Notes: generated by a model not told the origin, from the letters alone. A DNA stretch of 64,000 bases from Paenibacillus alvei DSM 29 (GCF_000293805.1 NZ_AMBZ01000002.1:147001-211000), one strand, 5' to 3'. Positions 8,682-19,055 are shown, counted from the stretch's first letter. Numbers and translations are program-made.

Positions 8682-10115
8682 GTGAAAAAAATCCATGCAC
8701 TATTTATTATCCTTGCCTCGCTCTTATTGGTAGGTACTGCGCTCTGGGGGTGGGCTCACAGCTATGCTTCACAGTCTACGATCCCTCCCAACGTACACTT
8801 GTCTACATGGAATATCGGTTCCCAATCCATGGACACCTTCCGCGAGCAATTAAAAGATAAAATGAAGGAATTAGAGCAGACGTCGTTCGAACTCTCCTTC
8901 AAAGGCACTAATATTGAACCCATCCAAACGACACTTGCCGATCTCGGTGTAACGTATGATGCAGATCCTATACTGCGCGCACTCGACAAAATGAAGGAAG
9001 GCTCACTGTGGGAACGAATCCAAGCCCGCTACAATTTCCCGACGTCCTGGACGCTTCAATTCCGCTGGAATAAGGAGGTTTGGGCAAAGCGCCTAACAGC
9101 CGATTGGGAGGCGCAAACCTTTGGCAAGCCCGTGAATGCAAAAAGGGAAATCACCAAAGACGACAGCATTCGATATACTCCCGAGAAAGCAGTCTATCGA
9201 ATCGATCGGGTTCAGCTGGAACAGTTGATTCGGGCGTCCATCCCGCATACGTGGAATGATGGACGGACGATTGCGCTTGAAGTCCCGATGAAAAAGACAA
9301 ATCCGCCAGTTACGGTCGCATCACTGCAAGCCGAAGGAATTGAACGAAAAATTATCGAGTTCTCTACAAGCTTTGTGCAAGCCGATGACGGCCGCACCCA
9401 TAATGTCAATGCGGCTGCACAAACGATCCATGATATGGTGCTGAAGCCTGGTGAAATTTTCGATTACGATAAAGTCATTGCCGAAACGGAAAAGAAATAC
9501 GGCTTCAAGGAAGCTCCCGTCATCTTTAACGGCAAGCTTGTACCCGGTATTGGCGGCGGCATCTGCCAAGTATCTAGCACACTATATAATGCGGTGCTTC
9601 GCACCGGGCTAGAAATTGTCGAACGGCGCAATCATTCCCTGCCAGTCTCTTACTTGCCTATTGGACTGGATGCTACCTTTTCTCAGGGTTATATTAACTT
9701 CCGCTTCAAAAATACGACCGGCAAGCACTTAATGATTCGAACCGCTGCCGAGAACGATCGGCTGATTATTAAATTTTTTGGAACTATGGATAAAGGCGTC
9801 TCTTATCGAATGGAAACCAAAACATTAAAGGTGCTGGAACCGACGATTAAGTATGTTAAGAATCCAAACCTGCCTATTGGCAGCCATGAGACCATTCAGC
9901 GCGGAAAGCAAGGGTATACGGTGGAATCGTACCGGATTAAGCTGGTGAACGGCAAAGAGGTCGAACGCAAGAAAATGTTTGTGGATACGTACAGACCGCA
10001 GCCTACTCTTATAGCAGTGAATACAGGAGGCTCCGATCAGTCTTCTACGAGGAAGGATCAAAGTCCAATCTTAGAGGATGGCGTGAATGGGCCAATATTT
10101 AACGATGAATCTTAA
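8682..10115 (+). CDS. VanW family protein with G5 domain
   Basis: 477 aa, membrane-anchored or secreted: hydrophobic N-terminus at about 5-28, then a region resembling the putative peptidoglycan-binding repeat that precedes VanW in the YoaR-like family (about 35-210). The VanW domain follows at about 225-365 (PGEIFDYDKVIAETEKKYGF, then IGGGICQVSSTLYNAVL, with ERRNHSLPVSY) and a G5-like domain closes the protein at about 385-450 (IGSHETIQRGKQGYTVESYR). The molecular role of VanW is not established; the context is cell envelope. GTG start at 8682 with AGGAGG eight bases upstream. It stands alone on the plus strand and is followed by a terminator. Confidence 0.92.
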   Translation: MKKIHALFIILASLLLVGTALWGWAHSYASQSTIPPNVHLSTWNIGSQSMDTFREQLKDKMKELEQTSFELSFKGTNIEPIQTTLADLGVTYDADPILRALDKMKEGSLWERIQARYNFPTSWTLQFRWNKEVWAKRLTADWEAQTFGKPVNAKREITKDDSIRYTPEKAVYRIDRVQLEQLIRASIPHTWNDGRTIALEVPMKKTNPPVTVASLQAEGIERKIIEFSTSFVQADDGRTHNVNAAAQTIHDMVLKPGEIFDYDKVIAETEKKYGFKEAPVIFNGKLVPGIGGGICQVSSTLYNAVLRTGLEIVERRNHSLPVSYLPIGLDATFSQGYINFRFKNTTGKHLMIRTAAENDRLIIKFFGTMDKGVSYRMETKTLKVLEPTIKYVKNPNLPIGSHETIQRGKQGYTVESYRIKLVNGKEVERKKMFVDTYRPQPTLIAVNTGGSDQSSTRKDQSPILEDGVNGPIFNDES

Positions 10116-10145
10116 ATAGAGTAAGCGAAGGCTAAACTCATGAGG

Positions 10146-10181
10146 AAGAGCCCTGCATCAACTTGTGATGAGGGCTCTTTT
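10146..10181 (+). terminator. Terminator of VanW gene
   Basis: AAGAGCCCT.CATCA pairs with TGATG.AGGGCTCTT and ends in TTTT. On the minus strand there is no T-run after the stem, so it mainly serves the plus-strand gene. Confidence 0.85.
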
Positions 10182-10210
10182 GCGTTCATATCGATCTCGT
10201 ATGCAATTTA

Positions 10211-11620
10211 TTAATATACTCGCAGATAGGAATTAAGCTCCCAACCATGAACTTGAGATGCATATTCGTTGTATTCCTGCTCTTTCACCGAAATATACGT
10301 ATTCAATGCCTGCTCACCCATAATATCCTGGATGATTGTATCCTTTTCCATATGCCTTAACGCCTCAAATAAATCCCGGGGGTAGGCATCCCATTTATAC
10401 GGAGTGCTATTTACCGCTTCATGAATGTCCCTACTCGCCTCCTTAGGAGGCATTTCCCTCTTTTTCACCCCCTCCAAGCCTGACTTCAGCATGACGGCAA
10501 ACAGTAAATATGGATTAGCAGTTGGATCAGGCGTACGATATTCAATTCGCGTCTGTTTGCCTCGTGCCGCAGGAATTCGGATCATTGCCGAACGATTGTT
10601 TTCAGACCAAGTTAGATGAGTCGGCGCTTCATAGCCTGGCATCAAACGTTTATAAGAATTAACTACCGGGTTCGCAATGGCAGACATTCCTTTTGCGTGA
10701 TGCAGCAAACCGGCTATAAAATAGAGAGCAATGTCACTCATCTTGGATGGTGCTTGCGGATCATAGAACACATTACACTTCGCATCATCCTGCAAAGATT
10801 GGTTGCAATGAAGGGCGTTGCCATTTTGACCGCTCATCGGCTTCGGCATGAATGTAGCATGAAGGCCATGTTGATTTGCCACTCGCTTCGTCAGCAGCTT
10901 GAACATTTGCCACCGATCGGCGGCCCTAAGCGCTTCACCGAAGCGAAAGTTGATCTCGTGCTGGCCTGGAGCCACTTCATGATGAGACGCCTCGATTTGG
11001 AAGCCTTGCTTCCTCATCTCCTGCAATAATTCAAATCTTACATTCTCCCCGCGATCTTGAGGGAATAGATCACAATATCCACCTTCGTCATGAGGCGTGA
11101 CAATTGGTATTCCCCGTTCACTTAGAGGATAGAGGAAAAATTCGCCCTCTACCCCGATGTAATAGGAATAACCCAATTCCTTCGCTTCCTGCAGCACTTC
11201 TTTCAGCATACTCCGGGTACACCCCTGCGCGCGGCTGCCATCCGGCAAGCGGACATCACAAAAGAAAGATGCTATAGTACCGTATGTGGAGTCGTGCCAA
11301 GTATCCACATGGAATGAAGTTGGATCCGGATGCAAGGCGAGATCGGATTGATCTACACCGCCGTACCCTGTGACCGAAGAACCGTCAAACATCACCTTCC
11401 CTTTAAAGGCAGCTCCCGCTTCATCACGATGGATGACAAGCTGCTTTACCTTGCCGAACAAGTCCGTAAATTGCAAACGCAAATACTCTACAGCATGCTG
11501 ATGCATCCATTCAACGACTTCGTCTCCAGATTGAATGGGGGGAACATCTTCGCATGGGCTTGATCCAGCTAGGGGTTCAGATGAAGCTGTACAATCCGAC
11601 GATGGTACAGAACGTTGCAT
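10211..11620 (-). CDS. Glutamine synthetase family ligase (GS type I-like)
   Basis: 469 aa ATP-dependent amide ligase. It has the beta-grasp N-terminal domain (FDGSSVTGYGGVDQSD) and the catalytic domain with metal/substrate motifs GVEGEFF, EASHHEVAPGQHEINF and NGNALHCNQSL, plus NRSAMIRIP and EYRTPDPTANPYL. I see no adenylylation-loop tyrosine motif. The start is set at the ATG at 11620: it overlaps the aminomutase stop codon (TAATG) and has GAGGAGGG just upstream, so the two proteins are made together. An in-frame upstream ATG would bury 30 extra residues inside the neighbour. It could be an ordinary GlnA paralogue, a gamma-glutamyl-polyamine synthetase, or, given its partner, a ligase acting on a beta-amino acid. 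Confidence 0.85.
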   Translation of the reverse strand: MQRSVPSSDCTASSEPLAGSSPCEDVPPIQSGDEVVEWMHQHAVEYLRLQFTDLFGKVKQLVIHRDEAGAAFKGKVMFDGSSVTGYGGVDQSDLALHPDPTSFHVDTWHDSTYGTIASFFCDVRLPDGSRAQGCTRSMLKEVLQEAKELGYSYYIGVEGEFFLYPLSERGIPIVTPHDEGGYCDLFPQDRGENVRFELLQEMRKQGFQIEASHHEVAPGQHEINFRFGEALRAADRWQMFKLLTKRVANQHGLHATFMPKPMSGQNGNALHCNQSLQDDAKCNVFYDPQAPSKMSDIALYFIAGLLHHAKGMSAIANPVVNSYKRLMPGYEAPTHLTWSENNRSAMIRIPAARGKQTRIEYRTPDPTANPYLLFAVMLKSGLEGVKKREMPPKEASRDIHEAVNSTPYKWDAYPRDLFEALRHMEKDTIIQDIMGEQALNTYISVKEQEYNEYASQVHGWELNSYLRVY

Positions 11621-12795
11621 TACGCATCCCTCCTCGTTCGCTGTTGCGGCACATCTGGAAGTGTATTTACAGAAACGATATCTTGGGATTTTTTGCGCGG
11701 AGGCGTCCAAAACTGCTCATTGCCGGGCAGGTCATCGAACCATGCGGCATCATCCGGACAATCTAGCATCATGAATTTGCCGTAATTTCCTTCTCGGGAT
11801 TGATGATATTTCAGAAATGCCTTTCCATTCTCAATTGCCAATATTTCAATTTTGCCGGATGTATGGCTCATGGACAATCGAACTCGCTTGCCAAGACCCG
11901 ACGTCTTCGCCTTCGCTTCTTCTACGAGCTGGTACGCCTCCTTCAACGAGAGGACAAATTCACTATTTCCAGCGACCGGCCGATTAATAAAGAAATAATA
12001 AGGAGTTACCCCCGCCCATGACAGCTTATCCAGCAGTTCGCCCAGCACTTCAGCATCGTCATTGATGCCTCTAAGTACCGGTGTTTGGTTGACCACAATT
12101 GCCCCAGCATCATGCAGCGCCTGAAATCCGCGCTTCGCTTCTTCTGTAATTTCACGAGGGTGGTTAATATGGGCCATTACATAAATCCGGTGGTCAGGTG
12201 TGGAAAATTCCCGGATTGTCTCCAGCAACAATTCGTCTTCATAAATGCGCATTGGATTGAAGACGGGCAGCTTGGAACCTAATCGGATGATCTTGACGTG
12301 CGGGATATCGCGCAGACGCTGCAATATCTTTCTTAGCTTCGGTGTGGCTAAAATTAGGCTGTCTCCGCCAGTGAGCAGGACATTATTAATCTCGGGGTGT
12401 TCGGCAATGTAGGAGAGTCCTGGATTTACATCGGACATCGCTTCTTGGACATCGTTACGGAAAAGTCGCTTGCGGAAGCAGTATCGGCAATAAGCGCCGC
12501 ATACCTCTGATACAATTAATAGGGCGGTAGATGAATACTTGTGCTGGCAGCCAGGAACCACGTAGTTCGTATCCTCATCCGAGGCGTCCCATCGTCCATA
12601 CTCTTTCAGTTCCCCTGTATTCGGGATGACAAGCTTCCGAATCGGGTCATTGGGGTCTTTCCAATCAATGAGGTTCAAATAATAATCATTCACGCGGAAT
12701 ACAAATTTCTCGGTAATTTGCTTAAGCCGTTTCCTTTCCGTCTCGGGTAACTGGGTAACCTTGTCGATATCGGTGACGTACTTCGGCTGAGGCAT
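11620..12795 (-). CDS. KamA-family radical SAM 2,3-aminomutase
   Basis: 391 aa radical SAM/PLP enzyme of the lysine/glutamate 2,3-aminomutase family. The 4Fe-4S motif CGAYCRYCF (Cys 99, 103, 106) and the TGGDSL segment are intact. Compared with clostridial lysine 2,3-aminomutase as I know it, the PLP-lysine motif PGGGGK is replaced by HTSGKIEIL, and the substrate-binding Asp region reads FINRPVAG, so the two acidic residues that bind the lysine side-chain amine appear absent. Glutamate (Eam-type) is therefore a serious substrate candidate; EpmB-like or other roles remain possible. Of two nearby ATGs, that at 12795 has AGGAGG seven bases upstream; the one at 12801 is too close. Coupled to the ligase downstream. 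Confidence 0.82.
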   Translation of the reverse strand: MPQPKYVTDIDKVTQLPETERKRLKQITEKFVFRVNDYYLNLIDWKDPNDPIRKLVIPNTGELKEYGRWDASDEDTNYVVPGCQHKYSSTALLIVSEVCGAYCRYCFRKRLFRNDVQEAMSDVNPGLSYIAEHPEINNVLLTGGDSLILATPKLRKILQRLRDIPHVKIIRLGSKLPVFNPMRIYEDELLLETIREFSTPDHRIYVMAHINHPREITEEAKRGFQALHDAGAIVVNQTPVLRGINDDAEVLGELLDKLSWAGVTPYYFFINRPVAGNSEFVLSLKEAYQLVEEAKAKTSGLGKRVRLSMSHTSGKIEILAIENGKAFLKYHQSREGNYGKFMMLDCPDDAAWFDDLPGNEQFWTPPRKKSQDIVSVNTLPDVPQQRTRRDA

Positions 12796-12827
12796 TGGCA
12801 TTCCTCCTTATAAAATTTTGAATATAA

Positions 12828-12841
12828 GTGCACATGTGCAC
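12828..12841 (-). promoter_or_regulatory. 14-bp perfect palindrome, putative operator
   Basis: GTGCACATGTGCAC is a perfect inverted repeat lying immediately downstream of the -10 box of the aminomutase promoter, covering roughly +2 to +15. That is a common repressor operator position. I do not recognise the regulator. Confidence 0.5.
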
Positions 12842-12849
12842 CTCTCTTT

Positions 12850-12878
12850 ATTATACACATATTTACATATTCAGGCAA
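12850..12878 (-). promoter_or_regulatory. Sigma-A promoter of the aminomutase-ligase operon
   Basis: On the minus strand TTGCCT (12878-12873) and a perfect TATAAT (12855-12850) are spaced by 17 bases. The leader to the start codon is about 45 nt. Confidence 0.8.
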
Positions 12879-12931
12879 ACACTGAGTGGCTTAGTCTGTC
12901 CACCTGAGCAGGAATGTCACTGATTTTTCAC

Positions 12932-12996
12932 AAAAAAGAGCAAGCGCGTCAGCGCCTCACGGGACGCTATTAACGCGCACTGCTCTCCTCTTTTTA
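12932..12996 (-). terminator. Terminator of the arg operon
   Basis: A long interrupted stem (AGAGCA..GCGCGT / GCGC..TGCTCT, with an inner GCG/CGC pairing) is followed on the minus strand by TTTTTTG. It sits about 85 bases after argH and closes the operon. Confidence 0.8.
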
Positions 12997-13080
12997 TGCT
13001 AATGAATCCCTCTATCAAGCCTAGTTGACGCATGCAAAAATCCAGCAAGGTTTCATACTGCCCGCCTCGGTCTCCTAAAC

Positions 13081-14493
13081 TTACATAATAGCTCCATTCG
13101 ACTCAATCCATACTGCCTTCTGCGCGATTGCTTCCTCTGCTCGCTGAATCGCAGCCTCTACCTGAACTGTTGCCGTTCCTCCGTACACATTGCGCGCATT
13201 GACGACTTGCTCTGGCTGAAGCACAGCATAAATCCGATCATCGAACAGCTCCGAAAATTGTTTGAACTCTTCCAGTGTTAAATCAAGCAAGTATTTGTTT
13301 TGCTCAATACAATACAGCACCGTCTTGCCAATCACTTCATGCGCCTGCCGGAACGGCAAGCCCTTGCCTACAAGAAAATCCGCAATGTCCGTCGCATTGG
13401 AGAAATCCTGACGTACCGCTATACGCATCCGTCCGCGGTTCACCTTCATCGAAGCAACCATCGGAGTGAAGAGGCGAAGTGCGCCGTTCAGTGTATCCAC
13501 TGTATCGAACATGCCTTCCTTGTCTTCCTGCATATCCTTGTTGTAAGCCAGCGGCAGTGCCTTGAGCACTGTCAGCATGCTCATGAGATGGCCGTATACC
13601 CTTCCTGTCTTCCCACGAACAAGCTCTGCGACATCCGGGTTCTTCTTCTGCGGCATAATGCTGGAGCCAGTACAGAAGGCATCATCCAGCTCAACAAACT
13701 GGAATTCTGTACTCGACCATAGTACCAGTTCTTCGCAGAAGCGTGATAAATGCATCATAATGAGCGAGGCGTTCGACAGAAACTCCACGATAAAGTCACG
13801 GTCGCTTACCGCATCGAGACTGTTCTCATATACACGGCTAAAGCCTAACTGCTTCGCCGTATAATGGCGATCGATAGCAAATGTCGTGCCTGCAAGCGCC
13901 CCTGCTCCAAGCGGCAGCATATTAATCCGCTTGTAGCTGTCCATCAGTCGTTCAATGTCACGCTCAAACATCGACACATACGCCATCAGATGATGGGCGA
14001 ACAGGATCGGCTGCGCGCGCTGCAAATGCGTATAGCCGGGAACAATCGTTTCCACGTTCTCTTTCGCCTGTGCAATTAGCGCTTCCTGCAACTTCACAAG
14101 CAATTCAACAAAAGTAACGACACGTTTACGCAAATACAAATGCATGTCAGTTGCGACCTGGTCGTTACGGCTTCTTCCAGTGTGAAGCTTGCCGCCAACC
14201 GGGCCAATCAATTCAATCAACGCTTTTTCAATATTCATATGAATGTCTTCATCGGATATCGAGTAATCCAATTCTCCGCGACGGATCATACCCGCCACCT
14301 GATGAAGCCCATCTGTGATTGTATCCACATCCTCCTGCGGCAAAATGCCGCAGGCTCCCAGCATCGCTACGTGAGCCAGACTGCCTTGAATGTCCTCTTC
14401 TGCCATCACTTTGTCAAAAGTAATCGAAGCTGTATATTGTTCGACGAGTTGATCCGTCTGCTTTGTAAATCGACCGCCCCATAGTTTGCTCAC
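13081..14493 (-). CDS. argH: Argininosuccinate lyase
   Basis: 470 aa fumarase/aspartase-superfamily enzyme that splits argininosuccinate to arginine and fumarate, the last step of arginine synthesis. The superfamily signature [12 protein letters not shown] is present at about residue 275, together with the N-terminal SRNDQVATD and the TAYTHLQ-like [10 protein letters not shown]. Length is typical. The start is GTG at 14493 after AAGGGGAG. It is the last gene of argC-J-B-D-F-G-H, 20 bp after argG, and is followed by a strong terminator. Confidence 0.97.
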   Translation of the reverse strand: MSKLWGGRFTKQTDQLVEQYTASITFDKVMAEEDIQGSLAHVAMLGACGILPQEDVDTITDGLHQVAGMIRRGELDYSISDEDIHMNIEKALIELIGPVGGKLHTGRSRNDQVATDMHLYLRKRVVTFVELLVKLQEALIAQAKENVETIVPGYTHLQRAQPILFAHHLMAYVSMFERDIERLMDSYKRINMLPLGAGALAGTTFAIDRHYTAKQLGFSRVYENSLDAVSDRDFIVEFLSNASLIMMHLSRFCEELVLWSSTEFQFVELDDAFCTGSSIMPQKKNPDVAELVRGKTGRVYGHLMSMLTVLKALPLAYNKDMQEDKEGMFDTVDTLNGALRLFTPMVASMKVNRGRMRIAVRQDFSNATDIADFLVGKGLPFRQAHEVIGKTVLYCIEQNKYLLDLTLEEFKQFSELFDDRIYAVLQPEQVVNARNVYGGTATVQVEAAIQRAEEAIAQKAVWIESNGAIM

Positions 14494-14513
14494 GCTGCTC
14501 TCCCCTTCCTGTA

Positions 14514-15785
14514 TTACACGCCCGTTTCTTGCAAGGAAGCACCGGCTCCGTGAACCTTCGTGCCGTGTACGCCGGCAGCGACCTTCAGACGCAGCGCATT
14601 CAAGTGGATGAAGCCTGTTGCATCGTTCTGATCGTAAGCTTGAGACGGATCTGCCTCCATAGTCGCAATATCTGGATTATACAAGCTGACCGGGCTTTGT
14701 ACGCCCGCGCCCATAACATTGCCCTTGTATAGCTTCAAACGTACTGTTCCTGTCACATGCCTCTGGCTTTCGCCAACAAGCGCTTGGATTGCAAGCCGCT
14801 CAGGAGCGAACCAGAATCCGTTGTATACTGCCGCACTGTACTTCGGAATGAGCGAGTCGCGTATGTGCATCACTTCACGATCCATCGTCAACGATTCCAT
14901 AATGCGATGAGCTGTAAATAAGATGGTGCCGCCCGGTGTCTCATAGACGCCGCGGCTCTTCATCCCGACGAAGCGGTTCTCTACCATATCGACACGGCCA
15001 ACGCCATGCTTGCCGCCAAGCTCATTCAACGTTTCCATTACCTGTAATGGCGACATGGACTCACCGTTGATCGCAGTACAGTTCCCTTTTTCAAAATTCA
15101 ACTCGACAAGCTCTGATTCGTTCGGCGCTTCCTCAGGAGATACGGTTAACACATACATGCCTTTATTCGCATCTGCCGTTGCATCGAACCACGGATCCTC
15201 GAGCATACCACTCTCGAAGCTGATATGGAGCAGGTTGCGATCCATCGAGTATGGCTTCGCTGCAGAAGCCTGCACCGGAATACCGTGCTGCTCCGCATAA
15301 GCAATCATCTCTGCACGACCTGGGAATTGCGCACGGAATTGCTCAGAACGCCATGGCGCTATTACTTGAATATCGGGAGCAAGAGCCGCCGCAGTCAATT
15401 CGAAGCGCACTTGGTCATTCCCTTTGCCAGTTGCACCATGCGCTATTGCCGTTGCGCCTTCAAGGCGTGCAATCTCAATCATCCGCTTTGCAATGAGCGG
15501 ACGCGCGATGCTCGTGCCAAGCAAATATTGCCCTTCATACAGCGCTCCCGCCTGGAACATCGGAAAAATGAAGTCCTGCGCGAACTCAGCGCGCAAATCG
15601 TCAATATAGACTTTGGATGCGCCTGTTGCAATCGCTTTTTCCTCAAGTCCATCCAGCTCTTCCTTCTGTCCAATGTCTGCTGTGAAGGTGATAATTTCTG
15701 CATCATAGGTTTCTTTCAACCATGTTAGGATGACGGATGTATCTAAGCCGCCTGAATAGGCCAGCACAATTTTGTTCTTTGCCAC
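14514..15785 (-). CDS. argG: Argininosuccinate synthase
   Basis: 423 aa ATP-dependent ligase joining citrulline and aspartate. The N-terminal PP-loop AYSGGLDTS is diagnostic, and the gene ends shortly before argH. I set the start at the GTG at 15785 (giving [15 protein letters not shown]), which has a GGGGG site and matches the family N-terminus; the frame is open for 10 more codons upstream to an ATG. The C-terminus is about 15-20 residues longer than the 403-aa B. subtilis enzyme. Confidence 0.96.
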   Translation of the reverse strand: MAKNKIVLAYSGGLDTSVILTWLKETYDAEIITFTADIGQKEELDGLEEKAIATGASKVYIDDLRAEFAQDFIFPMFQAGALYEGQYLLGTSIARPLIAKRMIEIARLEGATAIAHGATGKGNDQVRFELTAAALAPDIQVIAPWRSEQFRAQFPGRAEMIAYAEQHGIPVQASAAKPYSMDRNLLHISFESGMLEDPWFDATADANKGMYVLTVSPEEAPNESELVELNFEKGNCTAINGESMSPLQVMETLNELGGKHGVGRVDMVENRFVGMKSRGVYETPGGTILFTAHRIMESLTMDREVMHIRDSLIPKYSAAVYNGFWFAPERLAIQALVGESQRHVTGTVRLKLYKGNVMGAGVQSPVSLYNPDIATMEADPSQAYDQNDATGFIHLNALRLKVAAGVHGTKVHGAGASLQETGV

Positions 15786-15835
15786 GACAATTCCCCCGTT
15801 CAATGTGCAGTTCAAAGTGAAGTCAATTCGGTTAT

Positions 15836-16789
15836 TTACGCCCCCATAATTGAAGCCATAATCGCTTTCTGTGCATGCAATCGATTCTCCGCTTGATCGA
15901 AAATAACCGAGTGCTTGCCATCGATAACGCCTTCGCTTACTTCTTCGCCGCGATGCGCCGGCAGGCAGTGGAGGAAAATATAATCCGGCTTCGCATACCG
16001 AGCAAGCTCCTCATTTACCTGGAAACCGCGGAACGCTTGCTCACGCTTCAACTGCTCCATCTCGAATCCCATGCTTGCCCATACATCTGTATAGACTACA
16101 TCTGCATTGGCGATTGCTTCCTTCGGATCATTCGTGATGAGCACGTGAGAGCCTGATTGCTGCGCCTGCTCGTGGCATTGCTTTATAATATCCGCATCCG
16201 GCATATAGCCTTTAGGCGATGCAACAGCTACATGCATGCCCAGCTTACTTGCTCCCATGAGCAAGGAATGCGCCATATTGTTGCCATCGCCGATGTACGC
16301 CAGCTTCAAGCCCTGTAGCATCCCTTTTTTCTCATAGACAGTCTGGAAATCCGCAAGAACTTGGCATGGATGATTCATATCCGTCAGTCCGTTAATGACA
16401 GGTACAGTAGCGCCACGAGCCAGATCAATGACGGTGCGATGAGCGAAGGTACGAATCATAATGCCGTCTACATAGCGGGACAACACCTGAGCCGTATCCC
16501 ATATCGGCTCGCCACGTCCGATCTGCAGGTCATTTTTGCTCAAAAACAAAGCCTGACCGCCCAACTGATACATGCCGACTTCGAACGATACACGCGTGCG
16601 TGTAGACGATTTTTCAAAAATCATGCCGAGTGTTTTCCCCTTCAGCGGGTGATACACCTCGCCTGCCTTCTGCTTCCGCTTCAATTCGATTGCAAAATCG
16701 ATCAAATAGTGCAGTTCTTCCTTCGTATAGTCAGCGAGTGCGATAAAATCGCGACCGCGCAAATCAATTGTCGTTGCTGTTATTGCCAT
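15836..16789 (-). CDS. argF: Ornithine carbamoyltransferase
   Basis: 317 aa transferase making citrulline from ornithine and carbamoyl phosphate. Carbamoyl-phosphate motif [10 protein letters not shown] (about 55), DMNHPCQ (about 133) and ornithine-loop [10 protein letters not shown] (about 268) are all intact. The start is the ATG at 16789, eight bases after GGAGG; a GTG nine bases earlier lies inside the ribosome binding site. It lies between argD and argG with short gaps. Confidence 0.97.
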   Translation of the reverse strand: MAITATTIDLRGRDFIALADYTKEELHYLIDFAIELKRKQKAGEVYHPLKGKTLGMIFEKSSTRTRVSFEVGMYQLGGQALFLSKNDLQIGRGEPIWDTAQVLSRYVDGIMIRTFAHRTVIDLARGATVPVINGLTDMNHPCQVLADFQTVYEKKGMLQGLKLAYIGDGNNMAHSLLMGASKLGMHVAVASPKGYMPDADIIKQCHEQAQQSGSHVLITNDPKEAIANADVVYTDVWASMGFEMEQLKREQAFRGFQVNEELARYAKPDYIFLHCLPAHRGEEVSEGVIDGKHSVIFDQAENRLHAQKAIMASIMGA

Positions 16790-16853
16790 CAAGGCCACCT
16801 CCGTATATTTTCTCTGTCTTCCCGCTTCATCTGTGCTTACGATTGCTTACCAT

Positions 16854-18065
16854 CTATACAGGTACAACAACCTCTGAGCGTTTCGCTAATACCTCATGGA
16901 TAATTGATACTGCCTCTTCAATCTCCTCGTCTGTGACCAATAAGTTCGGCAGCAGGCGAATGACATTAGGCCCTGCACTAAGAAATAACAGTCCAGCTTG
17001 CTGGGCGTCCTTAATCAAATCTGCTACAGGCTCACTGCATTCGATGCCAACGAGAAGACCGAGTCCGCGTATATCCTTCACGAGCGGAACATCACTCAGC
17101 TTCACACGCAGTGCGTTGAGCAAGGACGTTCCCTTTTCCGCTGCCCGCTGCGCCACCTTCTCCTCTAGCATCGTTTCCAGCGTACCCACAACTGCAGACA
17201 TCGCAAGCGGATTACCGCCGAAGGTCGAACCATGCGTGCCTGCACTGAACGCTGCCCTTACATGCTCCTGCGCCAGCATTGCTCCTACAGGGAAACCGCT
17301 GCCGAGTCCTTTGGCTACAGTAAATATATCCGGCTGCAAGCCGTAATGCTCATAGGCGAACAGCGCTCCCGTGCGCCCCATGCCCGTTTGAACCTCATCC
17401 ACGATAAGTAAAAGTCCATGCTCGTTGCACAGTTCGGCCACTTCTTGGGCAAATGCCGCCTTAATCGGGAAAACGCCGCCTTCCGCCTGCACGATTTCAA
17501 GCATAATTGCTGCCGTACTGTCATTGATTGCGGCCTTCAACGCTGCGATATCGTTAAACGGCACATACCGGAATCCTCCCGGAAGCGGAGCAAATCCCTC
17601 CTTCACCTTGTCTTGCCCAGTAGCCGTCAGCGTCGCCAGCGTACGACCATGGAAAGATTGATGGAATGTTATAATTTCCGACCGCCCTGTCTTAGCGACT
17701 ACAGTCTGATAGCGGCGCGCCAGTTTAATAGCGGCCTCATTCGCTTCCGCCCCACTATTGCAAAAGAACACAGCATCCGCACAAGTGTGAGCGGTCAGAA
17801 GCTCTGCAGCCTGTTCTTGCTGAGGGATATGGAACAAGTTCGAAGCGTGCCATAACGTATCCAGTTGTTCTTGTACACGCACCTTAACTCGCTCCGGCAC
17901 ATGTCCTAAGTTCGTTACGGCTATGCCGCTCATGAAATCCAAGTAGCAAGTTCCTTCATCGTCCCATACCCGACTGCCCTGTCCCTTCACCAGTGCAATT
18001 GGATAGCGGGCATATGTTGGGAACAAAGCATTCGTTCTCTTCCCGGCATCTACATTCATCGTCAT
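16854..18065 (-). CDS. argD: Acetylornithine aminotransferase
   Basis: 403 aa class III PLP aminotransferase converting N-acetylglutamate semialdehyde to N-acetylornithine. Visible features are NSGAEANEAAIKLAR (phosphate-binding region), FHGRTLATL, VDEVQTGMGRTG, and the PLP lysine in TVAKGLGSGFP. The ATG at 18065 is eight bases after AAGGGG; a GTG three codons earlier overlaps that site. The short acidic stretch METMTMN is poorly conserved. Position and length fit ArgD rather than another class III aminotransferase. Confidence 0.95.
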   Translation of the reverse strand: MTMNVDAGKRTNALFPTYARYPIALVKGQGSRVWDDEGTCYLDFMSGIAVTNLGHVPERVKVRVQEQLDTLWHASNLFHIPQQEQAAELLTAHTCADAVFFCNSGAEANEAAIKLARRYQTVVAKTGRSEIITFHQSFHGRTLATLTATGQDKVKEGFAPLPGGFRYVPFNDIAALKAAINDSTAAIMLEIVQAEGGVFPIKAAFAQEVAELCNEHGLLLIVDEVQTGMGRTGALFAYEHYGLQPDIFTVAKGLGSGFPVGAMLAQEHVRAAFSAGTHGSTFGGNPLAMSAVVGTLETMLEEKVAQRAAEKGTSLLNALRVKLSDVPLVKDIRGLGLLVGIECSEPVADLIKDAQQAGLLFLSAGPNVIRLLPNLLVTDEEIEEAVSIIHEVLAKRSEVVVPV

Positions 18066-18212
18066 TGTCTCCACCCCTTCATTCGATTTGTATACGATTG
18101 TAGTAAGTCTCTTGAGTACATCTCTGCGATTATTATTTATGTTTCTCGTGCTGCTTGCCCCAATCTCAATCTATTGAATGTTCTGCAGAATGATAGTTAG
18201 ATTGTTCTATGC

Positions 18213-19055
18213 CTATACTCCTGCTGCACTAACAATCCGAGTTCCAATCGGCTCCCCTGCCATCAAGCGACGCAGCACATCAGATTCTGCCCCGTCTGCA
18301 ATAACAACCTCCTGCACGCCACCCTCCAAGCACTTCATAGCGGCCTGCACCTTCGGAATCATGCCTCCATATATTTCTCCGCTAGCTATCATCGCTTCAA
18401 TGTCTACAGTCGTAACGATTGGAAGCACAACCTTGCCTTCCGGTGTATTTCTCATAATGCCCGGCACATCTGTCACGACAATCAATTGTTCGGCTCCGAG
18501 ATGAGCTGCAACAGCACCTGCTGCCGTATCCGCATTAATATTGTAGCGTTGACCCGTGCCATCAAGTCCAATTGGCGCGATAACAGGCATATAATTCATG
18601 TCGATTAATCCAGTGAGCAAGGCTGCTCGAACTTGAGTAACATCCCCGACATAACCCACCTGATCCACGTTGGATACTGGTTCCGATTGAATGAGTCCGC
18701 CATCCGTTCCTGACAAGCCAATTGCATTGGCTCCCACTTGCATCAAGCGACGCACAATTTGCTTGTTGATCTGTCCGGCAAGCACCATTTCGACGACATC
18801 CAACACGGCTTCATCAGTCTTGCGAAGACCGCCTATAAATTCCGATTCAATGCCGAGCTTATCCAGCATGCCTGAAATCGCTGGCCCTCCACCATGTACA
18901 ATAACAGGCACGGTGCCTTCTTCCTGCAACTGCTGAAGCTGTTCATAGAACGAGTCTGGCAATGCAGCCAGCGTACTTCCTCCGCATTTCATTACGAACA
19001 GTTTCACAGCTGTGGCTGATGACTGCACATTACCCTGAGTTTCTGTCGCTGCCAT
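18213..19055 (-). CDS. argB: N-acetylglutamate kinase
   Basis: 280 aa amino-acid kinase phosphorylating N-acetylglutamate, the usual arginine feedback point. The nucleotide-binding MKCGGSTLA (about 22-30), VHGGGPAIS, and the C-terminal GEIYGGMIPKV are present. The first about 20 residues (MAATETQGNVQSSAT) are an extension relative to many ArgB proteins. The ATG at 19055 follows GGAGGG very closely, so a different start cannot be excluded. About 140 bp of featureless sequence follow before argD and about 220 bp separate it from argJ. Confidence 0.95.
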   Translation of the reverse strand: MAATETQGNVQSSATAVKLFVMKCGGSTLAALPDSFYEQLQQLQEEGTVPVIVHGGGPAISGMLDKLGIESEFIGGLRKTDEAVLDVVEMVLAGQINKQIVRRLMQVGANAIGLSGTDGGLIQSEPVSNVDQVGYVGDVTQVRAALLTGLIDMNYMPVIAPIGLDGTGQRYNINADTAAGAVAAHLGAEQLIVVTDVPGIMRNTPEGKVVLPIVTTVDIEAMIASGEIYGGMIPKVQAAMKCLEGGVQEVVIADGAESDVLRRLMAGEPIGTRIVSAAGV

